Below are positions 17,419 through 26,481 of a DNA stretch of 64,000 nt, one piece after another. Where the stretch lies: NCBI GenBank assembly GCA_050299435.1, contig JBNKVX010000003.1, forward strand, positions 24,128-88,127. The letters run 5' to 3'. Under the pieces are notes generated by a model. The model was not told the origin of the DNA and did no database searches. It saw nothing but the letters and a program-made list of their open reading frames with translations. The stretch comes from 1162T-S-0a-05 sp050299435 (GTDB lineage: Bacteria; Pseudomonadota; Gammaproteobacteria; Pseudomonadales; Cellvibrionaceae). The position numbers and the translations under genes were made by a program. How positions within the stretch are numbered: position 1 is the first letter of the stretch; every line of letters starts with the position of its first letter.

Positions 17419-18768
17419 ATGCATATTCACATTCTCGGTATTTGCGGCACATTTATGGGTTCCCTGGCACTCCTGGCAAAAGCCCAGGGACACAGGGTTA
17501 CGGGTTCAGACCGTAATGTATACCCCCCAATGAGCACACAATTAGCGGAAGCGGGCATTGAGCTTATCGAAGGCTTTAATCCTGATCAGTTAACACTGAA
17601 GCCAGATTTAATTGTTGTGGGAAATATCGTAAGTCGAGGCAATCCTGTGATGGAGGCCGTGTTAAATCAGGGCTTAAAATATTGCAGTGGTCCGCAGTGG
17701 TTGAAAGAGAATGTTTTACAGGGTCGTTGGGTTCTCGCTGTATCCGGCACCCATGGGAAAACAAGCACCTCATCAATGCTCGCCTGGATATTAGATTATG
17801 CTGGAATGAAACCAGGCTTTCTCATTGGGGGAGTGCCGGGTAACTTTGCTCAATCAGCCAGATTGGGAGACAGCGATTTTTTTGTCATCGAAGCGGATGA
17901 ATACGACACGGCATTTTTTGATAAGCGGTCCAAGTTTGTTCACTATCTTGCGCGTACATTGGTCATTAATAATCTTGAGTATGATCACGCAGATATTTTC
18001 CCTGATCTCGCTGCTATTCAAAGACAATTTCATTACCTGGTGAGAACAGTGCCTTCTGAAGGCTTGATCATTTTTCCACAGCACGATAACAATGTGCAGG
18101 CCCTGTTAGCACAAGGGAGCTGGAGTGAACTTCAACGCTTGGGACTTGATTGGCGAATTATTTCAGATGCAGATGAGCAGCAAGTCTATTATTCAGATGA
18201 AAAGAAGCCTCGGGGAAAATTTTCCTGGGAGCTAAGCGGGAAGCACAACCAAATGAATGCGCTGGCAGCAATTGCAGCTGCGCGCCATGTGGGTGTGGAC
18301 ACAGCGCTTGCCTGTGAGGCCTTGAGTCATTTTGAAGGCGTAAAGCGCCGTATGGAATTAATTGCCGATATTGAAGGAACGAAAATCTATGATGATTTTG
18401 CACACCATCCTACGGCAATAAATACCACGCTTGAGGGTTTGCGGAACAAAAATGAAAACGAACCTATACTTGCAATTATTGAACTCAGATCGAATACAAT
18501 GGAAGCCGGTGTTCATAAAGATTTACTTGTTAGTGCAGCCAGCGTGGCAGATGAAGTGTGCTGGTTTCAAAAGGATTCATCTCATTGGTCTATGCAAGAA
18601 GTCGTTGCGCAAAGTAAGCAAAAAAATCACAGCGTATATTCAAATGTAGAATCATTGCTTGATTACTTACTTAAAAGAAATAAGAAATTCAGAGAGCACA
18701 TAGTGATCATGAGTAATGGTGGGTTTGAAGGATTACACAAACGATTGGTTGACGGTTTAAAAGCATGA
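17419..18768 (+). CDS. mpl: UDP-MurNAc:L-Ala-gamma-D-Glu-meso-DAP ligase
   Basis: Peptidoglycan-recycling ligase that joins salvaged tripeptide to UDP-MurNAc. Mur-ligase architecture in 449 aa: N-terminal Rossmann domain (HIHILGICGTFMGSLA, residues 2-17), ATP-binding SGTHGKTSTSSML near residue 112, ADEYDTAFFDKRSKF, and C-terminal domain with FAHHPTAI. The start is ATG 17419, since the conserved HIHILGICGTFMG begins immediately; a TTG three codons upstream is less likely. It overlaps ubiX by 4 bp (ATGA). Confidence 0.95.
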   Translation: MHIHILGICGTFMGSLALLAKAQGHRVTGSDRNVYPPMSTQLAEAGIELIEGFNPDQLTLKPDLIVVGNIVSRGNPVMEAVLNQGLKYCSGPQWLKENVLQGRWVLAVSGTHGKTSTSSMLAWILDYAGMKPGFLIGGVPGNFAQSARLGDSDFFVIEADEYDTAFFDKRSKFVHYLARTLVINNLEYDHADIFPDLAAIQRQFHYLVRTVPSEGLIIFPQHDNNVQALLAQGSWSELQRLGLDWRIISDADEQQVYYSDEKKPRGKFSWELSGKHNQMNALAAIAAARHVGVDTALACEALSHFEGVKRRMELIADIEGTKIYDDFAHHPTAINTTLEGLRNKNENEPILAIIELRSNTMEAGVHKDLLVSAASVADEVCWFQKDSSHWSMQEVVAQSKQKNHSVYSNVESLLDYLLKRNKKFREHIVIMSNGGFEGLHKRLVDGLKA

Positions 18769-19388
18769 GTTCACGTATTGGTAATCAATACAACATCACT
18801 TTGGCAATGACAGGTGCATCCGGGGCGCAATATGGTTTGCGTTTGCTGCAATTACTGGTGCAAGCAAAGTGCAGAGTTCATTTATTGATGTCTAATGCGG
18901 CTCGTATTGTTATCAATACAGAAACGGATTGGAATGTGCCGGAGTCTTTAGACGAGCAGGTAAAATTTTTTCAGCAGTTTACACACGCAACAGATGCCCA
19001 AATCCGCCTTTATGGAAAAGAGGACTGGTTTGCACCCGTTGCGTCAGGATCCAGTTCTCCTGCTGCCATGGTAGTGTGTCCCTGCAGTGGAGGAAGCCTT
19101 TCGGCTATCGCGAACGGTGCGAGCAATAATTTAATTGAGCGAGCTGCGGACGTTGCTTTAAAAGAACGTCGCAAATTAATTTTAGTTCCGAGAGAGACGC
19201 CTTATTCAGAAATTCATCTGGAGAATATGCTGAAGCTTACACGAATGGGCGCAATTGTTTTACCAGCGAGTCCTGGCTTTTATCAACAACCTCAAAGCGT
19301 AGATGATCTTGTCGATTTTGTGGTGGCGCGTATTCTTGATCAGCTTGGTTTAGATCAAAATTTGTTAGCGCGATGGGGTGAGACTTAA
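18765..19388 (+). CDS. ubiX: Flavin prenyltransferase UbiX
   Basis: Makes prenylated FMN, the cofactor of the UbiD decarboxylase in ubiquinone biosynthesis. 207 aa with the family signature LAMTGASGAQYGLRLLQLL near the N-terminus, a VCPCSGGSLSAIANGAS loop, RRKLILVPRETPYSEIHLENM, and a C-terminal PASPGFY. The start overlaps the mpl stop (ATGA), so translation is coupled. mpl-ubiX adjacency is seen in Pseudomonas-type genomes. Confidence 0.95.
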   Translation: MSSRIGNQYNITLAMTGASGAQYGLRLLQLLVQAKCRVHLLMSNAARIVINTETDWNVPESLDEQVKFFQQFTHATDAQIRLYGKEDWFAPVASGSSSPAAMVVCPCSGGSLSAIANGASNNLIERAADVALKERRKLILVPRETPYSEIHLENMLKLTRMGAIVLPASPGFYQQPQSVDDLVDFVVARILDQLGLDQNLLARWGET

Positions 19389-19410
19389 AAACCTGGCGCG
19401 AGTATTAGTA

Positions 19411-20241
19411 TTAAAAGCCAAGCACCATTAACAGTGCGGTGACAAATAAAGCCACAATCAGTGCACCCGAAACCCATGTGAATAACTTGCTATGTTTCTC
19501 TTCAGGCTCAATGCGATTGCCTGGGGAGGTGGGTCGCGTTTTCCAGCTCTTCCGACTTTTTGAAAGTGCCTGCTCCAAATCTTCATCTGTCAGAGCGCGA
19601 AAGCGGGCTGTTGTAGAGGAGGCAGGAAGGTCAATACCTGGCCCAAATACTCTGAAGCTATAGACATCCAGACGAAGCTTATCTCCCGCTTTCAATTCTG
19701 CTTTCTTGATCTGTTTTCCATTGATGAAAGTCCCGTTGGCAGAATCAAGATCGGTAATGATCAATTTGTCAGTTCCAATTTCAATTTCAGCGTGTTTGCG
19801 GGAGAGATGAGTGCCTGCAAATACCAGATCACTTTGGGCGCCGCGACCAATTGTAATTCGAGTCCCCGGCAGGGCTTGAAGGGGGAACTCCTGGCCAGAA
19901 AGCCAGCTGGAGTCTGCAATAAGCGACCAATAAGGCGCAGCAGAATTGGCCGTGTTATCCAGTGGGTCGATAACTTGCAAGTGGACCTTGCCAATCTGAA
20001 TTTCGTCGCCGCAATTCACTTCGCTTTGTTTGAGTTCCAGGCCATTGATATGCAAGCTAGCGTTGCTGTTGGCGGCCTTAACGATAAAACCATCGCCGTA
20101 TTTGAGGAAGCGAATGTGTACTTCCTCGATGCTGGGCTCATCCAGGACAAGATTATTGTCTCTGCTTGAGCCAATCGAGAACTCATCTTCCATCACCCAA
20201 AAAGGTTTGCGCTGCTGATCTTTAAATTGGACTTTAAGCAT
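19411..20241 (-). CDS. Double FHA-domain membrane-anchored protein
   Basis: 276 aa with two forkhead-associated (phosphothreonine-binding) domains and a C-terminal membrane helix. FHA1 (about 17-90) is degenerate: FSIGSSRDNNLVLDEP and VHIRF, lacking the usual SRxH. FHA2 (about 118-198) is canonical: ITIGRGAQSDLVF, LSRKHAEIE, DSANGTFING. A linker rich in Lys and Pro leads to the helix at 254-274, leaving both FHA domains cytoplasmic with a tail anchor. No kinase or phosphatase gene is nearby, so the phospho-partner is unknown. Confidence 0.85.
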   Translation of the reverse strand: MLKVQFKDQQRKPFWVMEDEFSIGSSRDNNLVLDEPSIEEVHIRFLKYGDGFIVKAANSNASLHINGLELKQSEVNCGDEIQIGKVHLQVIDPLDNTANSAAPYWSLIADSSWLSGQEFPLQALPGTRITIGRGAQSDLVFAGTHLSRKHAEIEIGTDKLIITDLDSANGTFINGKQIKKAELKAGDKLRLDVYSFRVFGPGIDLPASSTTARFRALTDEDLEQALSKSRKSWKTRPTSPGNRIEPEEKHSKLFTWVSGALIVALFVTALLMVLGF

Positions 20242-20419
20242 GCTTCTTAGTGTTGATCCATACAGAGGCTTAATATGTCATTCATTGGCGATAATGGGAA
20301 GTCTGAGCGAATTTTTTTTGCTAATATACCCGCGCCAAAGAAGCTGTCTACCTACATTCAGCTGGGGTTCATAGAAATTTGATAATAATTGCGCTTCTGC
20401 GTTGTTCGCCTGGGAATTT

Positions 20420-22990
20420 ATGTTAAATCGCCTTTTGAAGCAGTACATAGAGACTGTGACCTCTCATCCTAAAGTAGTTTTACTCCTAATTTTACTTCTT
20501 GCCCTAAGTATGGCTCTTGGCTTGCCAAGATTTAAACTGGATGCTTCGTCTGAGTCTTTAACGCTAGAGCACGATACCGATTTGTCTTATTACAGAGAAG
20601 TTTCCAAGCGCTTTGATAGCGGCGATTTCCTGGTTGTCACATTCCGTCCCAACGAAGAATTATTTTCAGATCAGTCCCTGCAATTGTTACGCGAATTACA
20701 AAATGAATTAGCGCAAATAAAAGGAGTGGCCAGTATTGATAGCGTGTTGAATGTGCCTTTGCTGTACAGTCCACTTCGCAGCTTAAGCGAAACTGTCAAG
20801 GAAACGCGTACCCTTGAAACTCCGGGTGTCGATCGCGACATGGCGCGTAAGGAATTTCTCACTAGCCCAATTTATAAAAATCTTATACTTGGCCCCGATG
20901 AACAAACCACGGCTTTGCTTTTACATATCGCTGTTGATAAAACTTATATTGATCTGGTGCAGGAGCGTGATCGCCTGCGAGCAAGGAAAAATGGTGAAGG
21001 CTTAAGTCCTCAAGACGCAGAGGATTTTGCGAGAGTTAAGGAGGAGTTTTTAAACTACCGCACGGCAGCAGAAGATCAAGCACATCAACGCGTCGCGGAT
21101 GTGCGAAAGGTTGTCACAAAATATAAAGACAGGGCAACCTTATTTGTGGGCGGAGTCAGTATGATTGCCGCCGATATGATCACTTTTATACAAAGTGATC
21201 TTCAGGTGTTTGGTATTGCAGTTCTGATTTTCATGATTGCAACGCTTGCGCTTATTTTTAAAAGTTTACGTTTTGTTGTGATTCCTATGTTGACCTGCAC
21301 CACTGCCGTGCTCCTTATGTTGGGTTTGGTCAGTTGGATGGATTGGCGTCTTACTGTTATCTCGTCGAATTTTGTTGCGCTTCTACTGATTATTTCCCTG
21401 GCAATCATTATTCATTTGATCGTGCGTTATCGTGAATTTTTGAGTGAAAACCCGCACTGGAGTCAAAAAGAACTCGTGCTGGCCACCGTCAATTTCATGG
21501 CACGCCCCTGTCTATACACTTCCTTAACGACAATTGTGGCTTTTCTTTCTCTGGTGGTCAGTGATATTCGTCCGGTAATCGACTTTGGTTGGATGATGAC
21601 CATTGGATTAGTTGTGGCTTTTGTTTTGGCCTTTACGCTTTTGCCAGCGAGCATGATGTTATTACAACCGAATCTTGCTGCAAGTGTGCGAAGTAAAAAA
21701 AATAAAAAAGCTTTTACTTTACATTTTTCCAGTTTGGTTGAAGGACACAGTTTAGGGATATGGTTAGGTGCGGCGACAATTGCAATCCTAAGTGTGATTG
21801 GATTAGCACGCCTGGAAGTAGAAAACCGCTTCATCGACTATTTCCACAGTTCAACCGAAATATACAAAGGTCTTTCAGTTATTGATGAACATCTCGGTGG
21901 CACAACATCTTTGGACATTCTGTTAACGGCTAATGAAGAAGATCTTGAATTGCTAAATGCAAAAGACAGTTATTTTGAAGTGGAAGATGACCCTTTTGCA
22001 ACGGAAGGGGATGCCGATCCTTTTGCCGTAGAAAGTGATCCTTTTGCGGATGGCGATCCCTTCATGGGAGGGGTTGAAGAGGTAGAACCCAATTATTGGA
22101 TGACTGTCTCAGGTCTAAAAAAAATCAATGAAATTCATACTTGGTTGGACAATCAACCGGAAATTGGGGTGGTACGTTCGTTGGCAACACTTTATCGAGT
22201 TGGCAAGGATATCAATGGAAGTCTTAATGCGTTTGAGCTGGCGTTGATGGAAAAGTCGCTGCCGGATGAAGTGAAACAAGTTTTGTACTCGCCTTACATT
22301 TCAGTAGAGAATAATCAGGCACGTATTAGTTTAAGGGTGCACGACCTTTATCCTGGTTTAAAGCGCAAAGAGTTAGTTGAGCGTATTGAAAATTATGTGA
22401 AGAACCAAGGCGCAGTTAAGCCCGAAAATGTACGTTTGTCTGGTATTCTCATTCTTTACAATAATATGCTTCAAAGCTTGTTTAGCTCGCAGATCTTAAC
22501 TTTGGGAGCCGTTTTTCTTGGCATTATGCTGATGTTTGTTGTGTTGTTTAGATCACTGCTTGTCGCGGCGATAGCAATCTTTCCTAACATGCTTGCTGCC
22601 ATTTCTATTTTAGGTTTTATGGGCTTAATTGGTTTGCCTCTGGATATGATGACTATCACAATCGCAGCAATTACTGTGGGAATAGGCGTAGACAATGCCA
22701 TTCACTACATTTATCGATTTAAAAAGGAATTGCTGGTTGACGAAAATTATACGGCTGCTATGCACCGATCGCATGCCTCAATCGGGAGTGCAATGTATTA
22801 CACCTCCGTTATCATTATTTTTGGCTTTTCCATAATGGGATTGTCAAAATTTATTCCGACAATTTATTTTGGTGCGCTAACAGGCTTGGCAATGTTGGCT
22901 GCAATGATGGGATCCCTGCTTTTGCTTCCAACAATAATTTTGTGGATTAAACCGTTTAAGATTCAGGATTTGCGGCAAGGGGCTGCGTAA
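20420..22990 (+). CDS. MMPL/RND-superfamily exporter with an acidic DPF-repeat insert
   Basis: 856-aa membrane protein with two sets of about six helices (TM1 18-35, TM2-6 about 260-415, TM7 near 450, TM8-12 about 690-850) and two periplasmic loops, typical of RND-type lipid/hopanoid exporters. The second half has ITVGIGVDNAIHYIYRF, equivalent to the proton-relay helix. The second loop carries an unusual acidic insert with four DPF tripeptides at residues 524, 533, 540 and 546. ATG 20420 is preferred over TTG 20402. The 3' end overlaps the convergent VanZ-like gene by 35 bp. Substrate unknown. Confidence 0.85.
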   Translation: MLNRLLKQYIETVTSHPKVVLLLILLLALSMALGLPRFKLDASSESLTLEHDTDLSYYREVSKRFDSGDFLVVTFRPNEELFSDQSLQLLRELQNELAQIKGVASIDSVLNVPLLYSPLRSLSETVKETRTLETPGVDRDMARKEFLTSPIYKNLILGPDEQTTALLLHIAVDKTYIDLVQERDRLRARKNGEGLSPQDAEDFARVKEEFLNYRTAAEDQAHQRVADVRKVVTKYKDRATLFVGGVSMIAADMITFIQSDLQVFGIAVLIFMIATLALIFKSLRFVVIPMLTCTTAVLLMLGLVSWMDWRLTVISSNFVALLLIISLAIIIHLIVRYREFLSENPHWSQKELVLATVNFMARPCLYTSLTTIVAFLSLVVSDIRPVIDFGWMMTIGLVVAFVLAFTLLPASMMLLQPNLAASVRSKKNKKAFTLHFSSLVEGHSLGIWLGAATIAILSVIGLARLEVENRFIDYFHSSTEIYKGLSVIDEHLGGTTSLDILLTANEEDLELLNAKDSYFEVEDDPFATEGDADPFAVESDPFADGDPFMGGVEEVEPNYWMTVSGLKKINEIHTWLDNQPEIGVVRSLATLYRVGKDINGSLNAFELALMEKSLPDEVKQVLYSPYISVENNQARISLRVHDLYPGLKRKELVERIENYVKNQGAVKPENVRLSGILILYNNMLQSLFSSQILTLGAVFLGIMLMFVVLFRSLLVAAIAIFPNMLAAISILGFMGLIGLPLDMMTITIAAITVGIGVDNAIHYIYRFKKELLVDENYTAAMHRSHASIGSAMYYTSVIIIFGFSIMGLSKFIPTIYFGALTGLAMLAAMMGSLLLLPTIILWIKPFKIQDLRQGAA

Positions 22991-23351
22991 AGCGTTGAAG
23001 ATACAAGGCCAATAAAAACGCCAAACCTAAGCCGCAAAAATTAGCAAACATATCGCTGAGCGAAACGGTTCTTGAGCTAGTAAACCCTTGACCCAATTCA
23101 ACGCACAAGGAAAAGGGCAATAGTACGATTAGAAGCTGCCAGGTTATGCGCCGATAAAAAAATGCCCACCAAAAGGAACCATATAACAAAGCGTTACCTA
23201 GTGAATGCATAACCCAATCGGGAAACAGTTTTATTCCTATGGGTGCAGAATTCCACACTGCATAAAAGTAAATCGCCAACGCGAGAATCAATTGAGCTTT
23301 TCCCACAATTTTCATTGAAGGCCTGGCAAGAAAGATAAACAACTTTCGCAT
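22956..23351 (-). CDS. VanZ-like small membrane protein
   Basis: 131 aa, four predicted helices, resembling the VanZ-like family: a first helix near 17-35, LPFSLCVELGQGFTSSRTVSLSD as the family hallmark (ELxQ and SxxD), and a last helix at 105-121. VanZ proteins are linked to glycopeptide resistance in some Gram-positives, but most members have no known role. It begins 5 bp after the PhoQ-like kinase stop, so it may be the last gene of the PepSY-RR-HK operon. Overlaps the MMPL gene tail-to-tail. Confidence 0.75.
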   Translation of the reverse strand: MRKLFIFLARPSMKIVGKAQLILALAIYFYAVWNSAPIGIKLFPDWVMHSLGNALLYGSFWWAFFYRRITWQLLIVLLPFSLCVELGQGFTSSRTVSLSDMFANFCGLGLAFLLALYLQRFTQPLAANPES

Positions 23352-23356
23352 ACTAA

Positions 23357-24706
23357 CTAGAGCTTATTCCTGTGTGGTAATTGAATTTTAAAGGCCGCGC
23401 CACCCCAGGCTGACTTTTCAACAAAAATACTGCCGTTATAACTGCTTACTATGTCAATGCTGACCGATAACCCTATCCCTTGGCCTGGCATAGCGGTATC
23501 TGCACGTGCGCCGCGCTGCAGTATATTTTGTCTTTTGTCTTCCGGAACGCCCGGGCCATCGTCCTCGATAAGTAAAATGAGATCTTTCTTATTTTCTTGG
23601 CTGGATACGCGAACTTTAGAATGTGAATACTTAAAAGCATTCTCTATTATATTTCCAAACAACTCCATTAAATCATTTTCATCACCAACAAAATTCAGTT
23701 TTTTGTCGATATAATTCTCAAAACGAATATTTTTTTCTGTATAGACCTTGTTGAGCGCTCTACCCAATCTATCGACAATGCCAAAAACGTTGGAGGTCAC
23801 TTTGTTTACATTAGTGCTGATGGTCGTGGCTCGTCGAAGTTGGTGTTCAATAATATTCGCCATGCGCTCAAGTTGTTCTTCAATAGATTGGCGGTCATTG
23901 TTTTGAAGATTGCTTCGGATGATGGCCAAAGGCGTTTTTAGGCTGTGTGCTAAATCAGATAACGTGTTCTTGTATTTCTTGCGTTGTTTTCGCTCGCTTT
24001 CTAATAGTAGATTTAGGTTGTTGGTAATGGGTTCGATTTCTTTGGGGTAGGCTCCCTGTAAATAATTGGTTTGCCCTTCCTGAAATAAACGCAATTGCGT
24101 TGCCAAAGTATTCAGCGGGCGAAATCCCCACTTCACAATGATTGTTTGGGCGATGATTACCAGAAAAGCAAGTACACCAAGCCATAGCCATAAAGTTTTG
24201 CGATAAGTCGCTAATTCCTTGTCGAGGTTTTCCGAAGAGTGCAAGACGTAAAAGCGAAAGTAACGATCTTTTTCGTTGATTTCCCAGATGGTGTCATAAA
24301 TTAATCGGAAGTGGTTTTGCGAAGCAATTTCTATTTGGTCAATCATGCCTTCGCCAGCTTCAATTTCAAGGTTGGCATCAGCGGCGAGATGAATGTCTGA
24401 AACAGTGAGGGAATTGCTTTGCCAAACAGTTAATCCATAAACATTGGTTACTTTGGCATATAAACCTGATTCGGGAGAATTAAATCGCGGCTCAGCGAGA
24501 ATTTCAGGTAAATATAAATTGTCTTCTTCGGGTTCTGCGGCGCCGAGCAGGGCATAGAGTTGTGCTTTTAAGGCTTCTCCCTCAGAGCTTAAAAGGCTTT
24601 GTTGAAAGGCGCGATCCAGGGCAAAAGCACTGAAGCCGAGAAGTAAGGGAAGCAAAAATAAAGACGCCAATAAATGACGGGTAATCAAAGACTGGCGTTT
24701 AAACAA
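23357..24706 (-). CDS. PhoQ-like sensor histidine kinase
   Basis: 449-aa kinase with TM1 (11-30), a periplasmic sensor region (31-168), TM2 (about 171-192), a HAMP-like linker, HisKA box with His254 in SDLAHSLKTPL, and an ATPase domain with N box (NIIENAFKYS), G1 (EDDGPGVPE) and G2 (GQGIGLS). Sensor and H-box style resemble PhoQ. Pairs with the OmpR-type regulator 30 bp upstream. The sensed signal is not known; the PepSY-like gene first in the operon suggests envelope stress or divalent cations. Confidence 0.9.
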   Translation of the reverse strand: MFKRQSLITRHLLASLFLLPLLLGFSAFALDRAFQQSLLSSEGEALKAQLYALLGAAEPEEDNLYLPEILAEPRFNSPESGLYAKVTNVYGLTVWQSNSLTVSDIHLAADANLEIEAGEGMIDQIEIASQNHFRLIYDTIWEINEKDRYFRFYVLHSSENLDKELATYRKTLWLWLGVLAFLVIIAQTIIVKWGFRPLNTLATQLRLFQEGQTNYLQGAYPKEIEPITNNLNLLLESERKQRKKYKNTLSDLAHSLKTPLAIIRSNLQNNDRQSIEEQLERMANIIEHQLRRATTISTNVNKVTSNVFGIVDRLGRALNKVYTEKNIRFENYIDKKLNFVGDENDLMELFGNIIENAFKYSHSKVRVSSQENKKDLILLIEDDGPGVPEDKRQNILQRGARADTAMPGQGIGLSVSIDIVSSYNGSIFVEKSAWGGAAFKIQLPHRNKL

Positions 24707-24736
24707 TGCGTTCCCTCTTTCTGAAATGAGTCTGGG

Positions 24737-25411
24737 CTAGCTGTTTATCGAAAAACGATACCCCTGACCGCGAACCGTTGCGATAGGTTTAATGCTGCCA
24801 TCGGGATCCAGTTTTTTACGCAACCTGCCTACAAACACTTCTATCACATTACTGTCACGTTCAAAATCCTGGTGGTATAGGTGCTCAGTCAATTCGGTTT
24901 TCGAAATCGCTTCGCCCGCATGCAGTGCTAAATACTCCAGGGTGTTGTATTCGTAACTGGTTAATTCGATACCTTCACCGTTCAAGGAAACTCGCTTGGC
25001 AGAGGTATTAATACTGATTGGCCCGAAAACCAATTCTGGGGAAGCGTTGCCAGTGGAGCGACGAATCAGTGCGTTTGCTCGCGCTTTGAGTTCTTCCGTG
25101 TGAAAAGGTTTTACTAAGTAATCGTCTGCACCGGCTTCAAGGCCGTTGACCTTATCCTGCCAATGGCCGCGCGCTGTTAGCACTAATACGGGGTACTTCT
25201 TGCCCTGCTTGCGCAGCGCTTTGATTAAACTAATGCCATCCAAATGTGGAAGCCCAATATCAATTATCGCCAAATCGTAGTCGTATTCAGTGGCGTAGTA
25301 GAGTCCTTCCTTGCCATCGGCAATCGCATCGATAACAAATTTCTCTACTTTAAAATAATCTTCCAGTTGCTGGCGAATCGCCGCTTCGTCTTCAACAATC
25401 AGTAATCGCAT
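24737..25411 (-). CDS. PhoP-like OmpR-family response regulator
   Basis: 224 aa: receiver domain with Asp51 (LAIIDIGLPHLDG), conserved Thr (VLVLTARGHW) and Lys in DDYLVKPF; C-terminal winged helix with ELTSYEYNTLEYLA, SNVIEVFVGRLRKKL and VRGQGYRF. Sits between the PepSY-like gene and its kinase. It likely activates its own operon, though no direct-repeat box was confidently located. Confidence 0.93.
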   Translation of the reverse strand: MRLLIVEDEAAIRQQLEDYFKVEKFVIDAIADGKEGLYYATEYDYDLAIIDIGLPHLDGISLIKALRKQGKKYPVLVLTARGHWQDKVNGLEAGADDYLVKPFHTEELKARANALIRRSTGNASPELVFGPISINTSAKRVSLNGEGIELTSYEYNTLEYLALHAGEAISKTELTEHLYHQDFERDSNVIEVFVGRLRKKLDPDGSIKPIATVRGQGYRFSINS

Positions 25412-25431
25412 GTTTTGCTCCAGGGTTCAGT

Positions 25432-25797
25432 TTAGCTATTGCCCTTACCTTCAACGTAAACCATCTTGACACGCTTTCCGTCATCCACCAGAAGCTTCAC
25501 TCTCCACCCGTTTCCAGCCTTATCTACCTTTAGCACTTTGCCGCCGTGCTTGGATTTGGCAATTTGAGCCGCTTCACTTTTATTTGAAGCCCCTTGGGCG
25601 ATTTGTAAAAAAGAATCAGATGAATTGGTGCTGTGTTCACTTGTTACAGGTAAATCGACATACCGTGTGTCCAGCTTGGGTTCACTGGCAAAGCCACTTG
25701 GGCTCGCGAGAGCAATGGAGAGACATAGCACTGAAGCATAATTCAAGGTCTTAAGGTCAATCATCTTGCGATTCTTGCTGTTCAGGAAAACTGCCAT
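25432..25797 (-). CDS. PepSY-like periplasmic protein
   Basis: 121-aa exported protein. A hydrophobic segment (about 20-36, ASVLCLSIALASPSGFA) is a likely signal peptide. A C-terminal stretch, SEAAQIAKSKHGGKVLKVDKA then WRVKLLVDDGKRVKMVYVEG, has the helix plus strands of a PepSY domain. It is 20 bp upstream of the OmpR-type regulator and first in the operon; PepSY proteins are commonly encoded with such two-component systems. An alternative start at ATG 25764 gives a more typical signal peptide. Confidence 0.7.
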   Translation of the reverse strand: MAVFLNSKNRKMIDLKTLNYASVLCLSIALASPSGFASEPKLDTRYVDLPVTSEHSTNSSDSFLQIAQGASNKSEAAQIAKSKHGGKVLKVDKAGNGWRVKLLVDDGKRVKMVYVEGKGNS

Positions 25798-25851
25798 TCT
25801 ACGTCATCTCTCCAATTGCCTTCTAGCCAAAGCCGGTCAATCTTAAATATT

Positions 25852-26397
25852 TCAGTGGTGGTGGTGATAGTTGCCGTGGCCTCGGCTTATCGCAATACGG
25901 CGACCGGGGTGGTTGTCAGTGCGCACTCGACCTAATCTGCCGTGATGTTTGTAGACCACATCATAAGCAACCACTTCGCGATGCCTGCGTGTCACATATT
26001 TAACATGGCAACGTTCTATATCTCGGTATTCTGTGTGGGAATGGTGTCCTTTCTTGCGCGCAATATTGTTGCCTACTGCCATGCCTATTACCGTGCCTAC
26101 TGCGGCGCCTACTTGTTTGTCCCGTCTGCCATTACCTGCGGCGGCGTGTCCAATAACGCCTCCGATCACTCCTCCCGCCAATGTGCTTGCTGCACGATTA
26201 GAGGACGGCACTCTTGTAGCCACGGTTTCAATTCTGCACTGTTGAACCGGTTCACGTGTTTTAACCCATTGGTAAACAGGTTCTGCGCTCACAACCCTGG
26301 CCCATGAAATTCTGTCCTGGTAGTGCGATTTATGAGCGTTGGCGCTGAAGGCGACAAGGGAAAGTATTAGAGCTGGTGCTAAGAGTCGAATTTTCAT
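25852..26397 (-). CDS. Glycine-zipper 2TM protein with histidine-rich tail
   Basis: Exported protein (181 aa) with signal peptide (MKIRLLAPALILSLVAFSANA). The central glycine zipper STLAGGVIGGVIGHAAAG plus VGAAVGTVIGMAVG (about 70-110) is typical of the 17-kDa antigen/SlyB-like outer-membrane-associated family. There is no lipobox cysteine. The protein is rich in His and Arg and ends in four histidines, suggesting metal binding. ATG 26397 is chosen because GGAG lies 8 bases before it; an upstream ATG two codons earlier has too short a spacing. Confidence 0.75.
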   Translation of the reverse strand: MKIRLLAPALILSLVAFSANAHKSHYQDRISWARVVSAEPVYQWVKTREPVQQCRIETVATRVPSSNRAASTLAGGVIGGVIGHAAAGNGRRDKQVGAAVGTVIGMAVGNNIARKKGHHSHTEYRDIERCHVKYVTRRHREVVAYDVVYKHHGRLGRVRTDNHPGRRIAISRGHGNYHHHH

Positions 26398-26481
26398 AAC
26401 CATGTCTCCGCTTTTGTTGAGCTTGCAGCCAGATTACGCGGACTATCCTGAATCGCTAATGAACAATTTCTGGTGGCTGGA

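Noticed and set aside
21463..21834. 123-codon minus-strand ORF
   Set aside because: Antisense shadow of the MMPL exporter.
25942..26307. 121-codon Cys/His-rich plus-strand ORF
   Set aside because: Antisense to the glycine-zipper gene; its composition mirrors the glycine/histidine codons.
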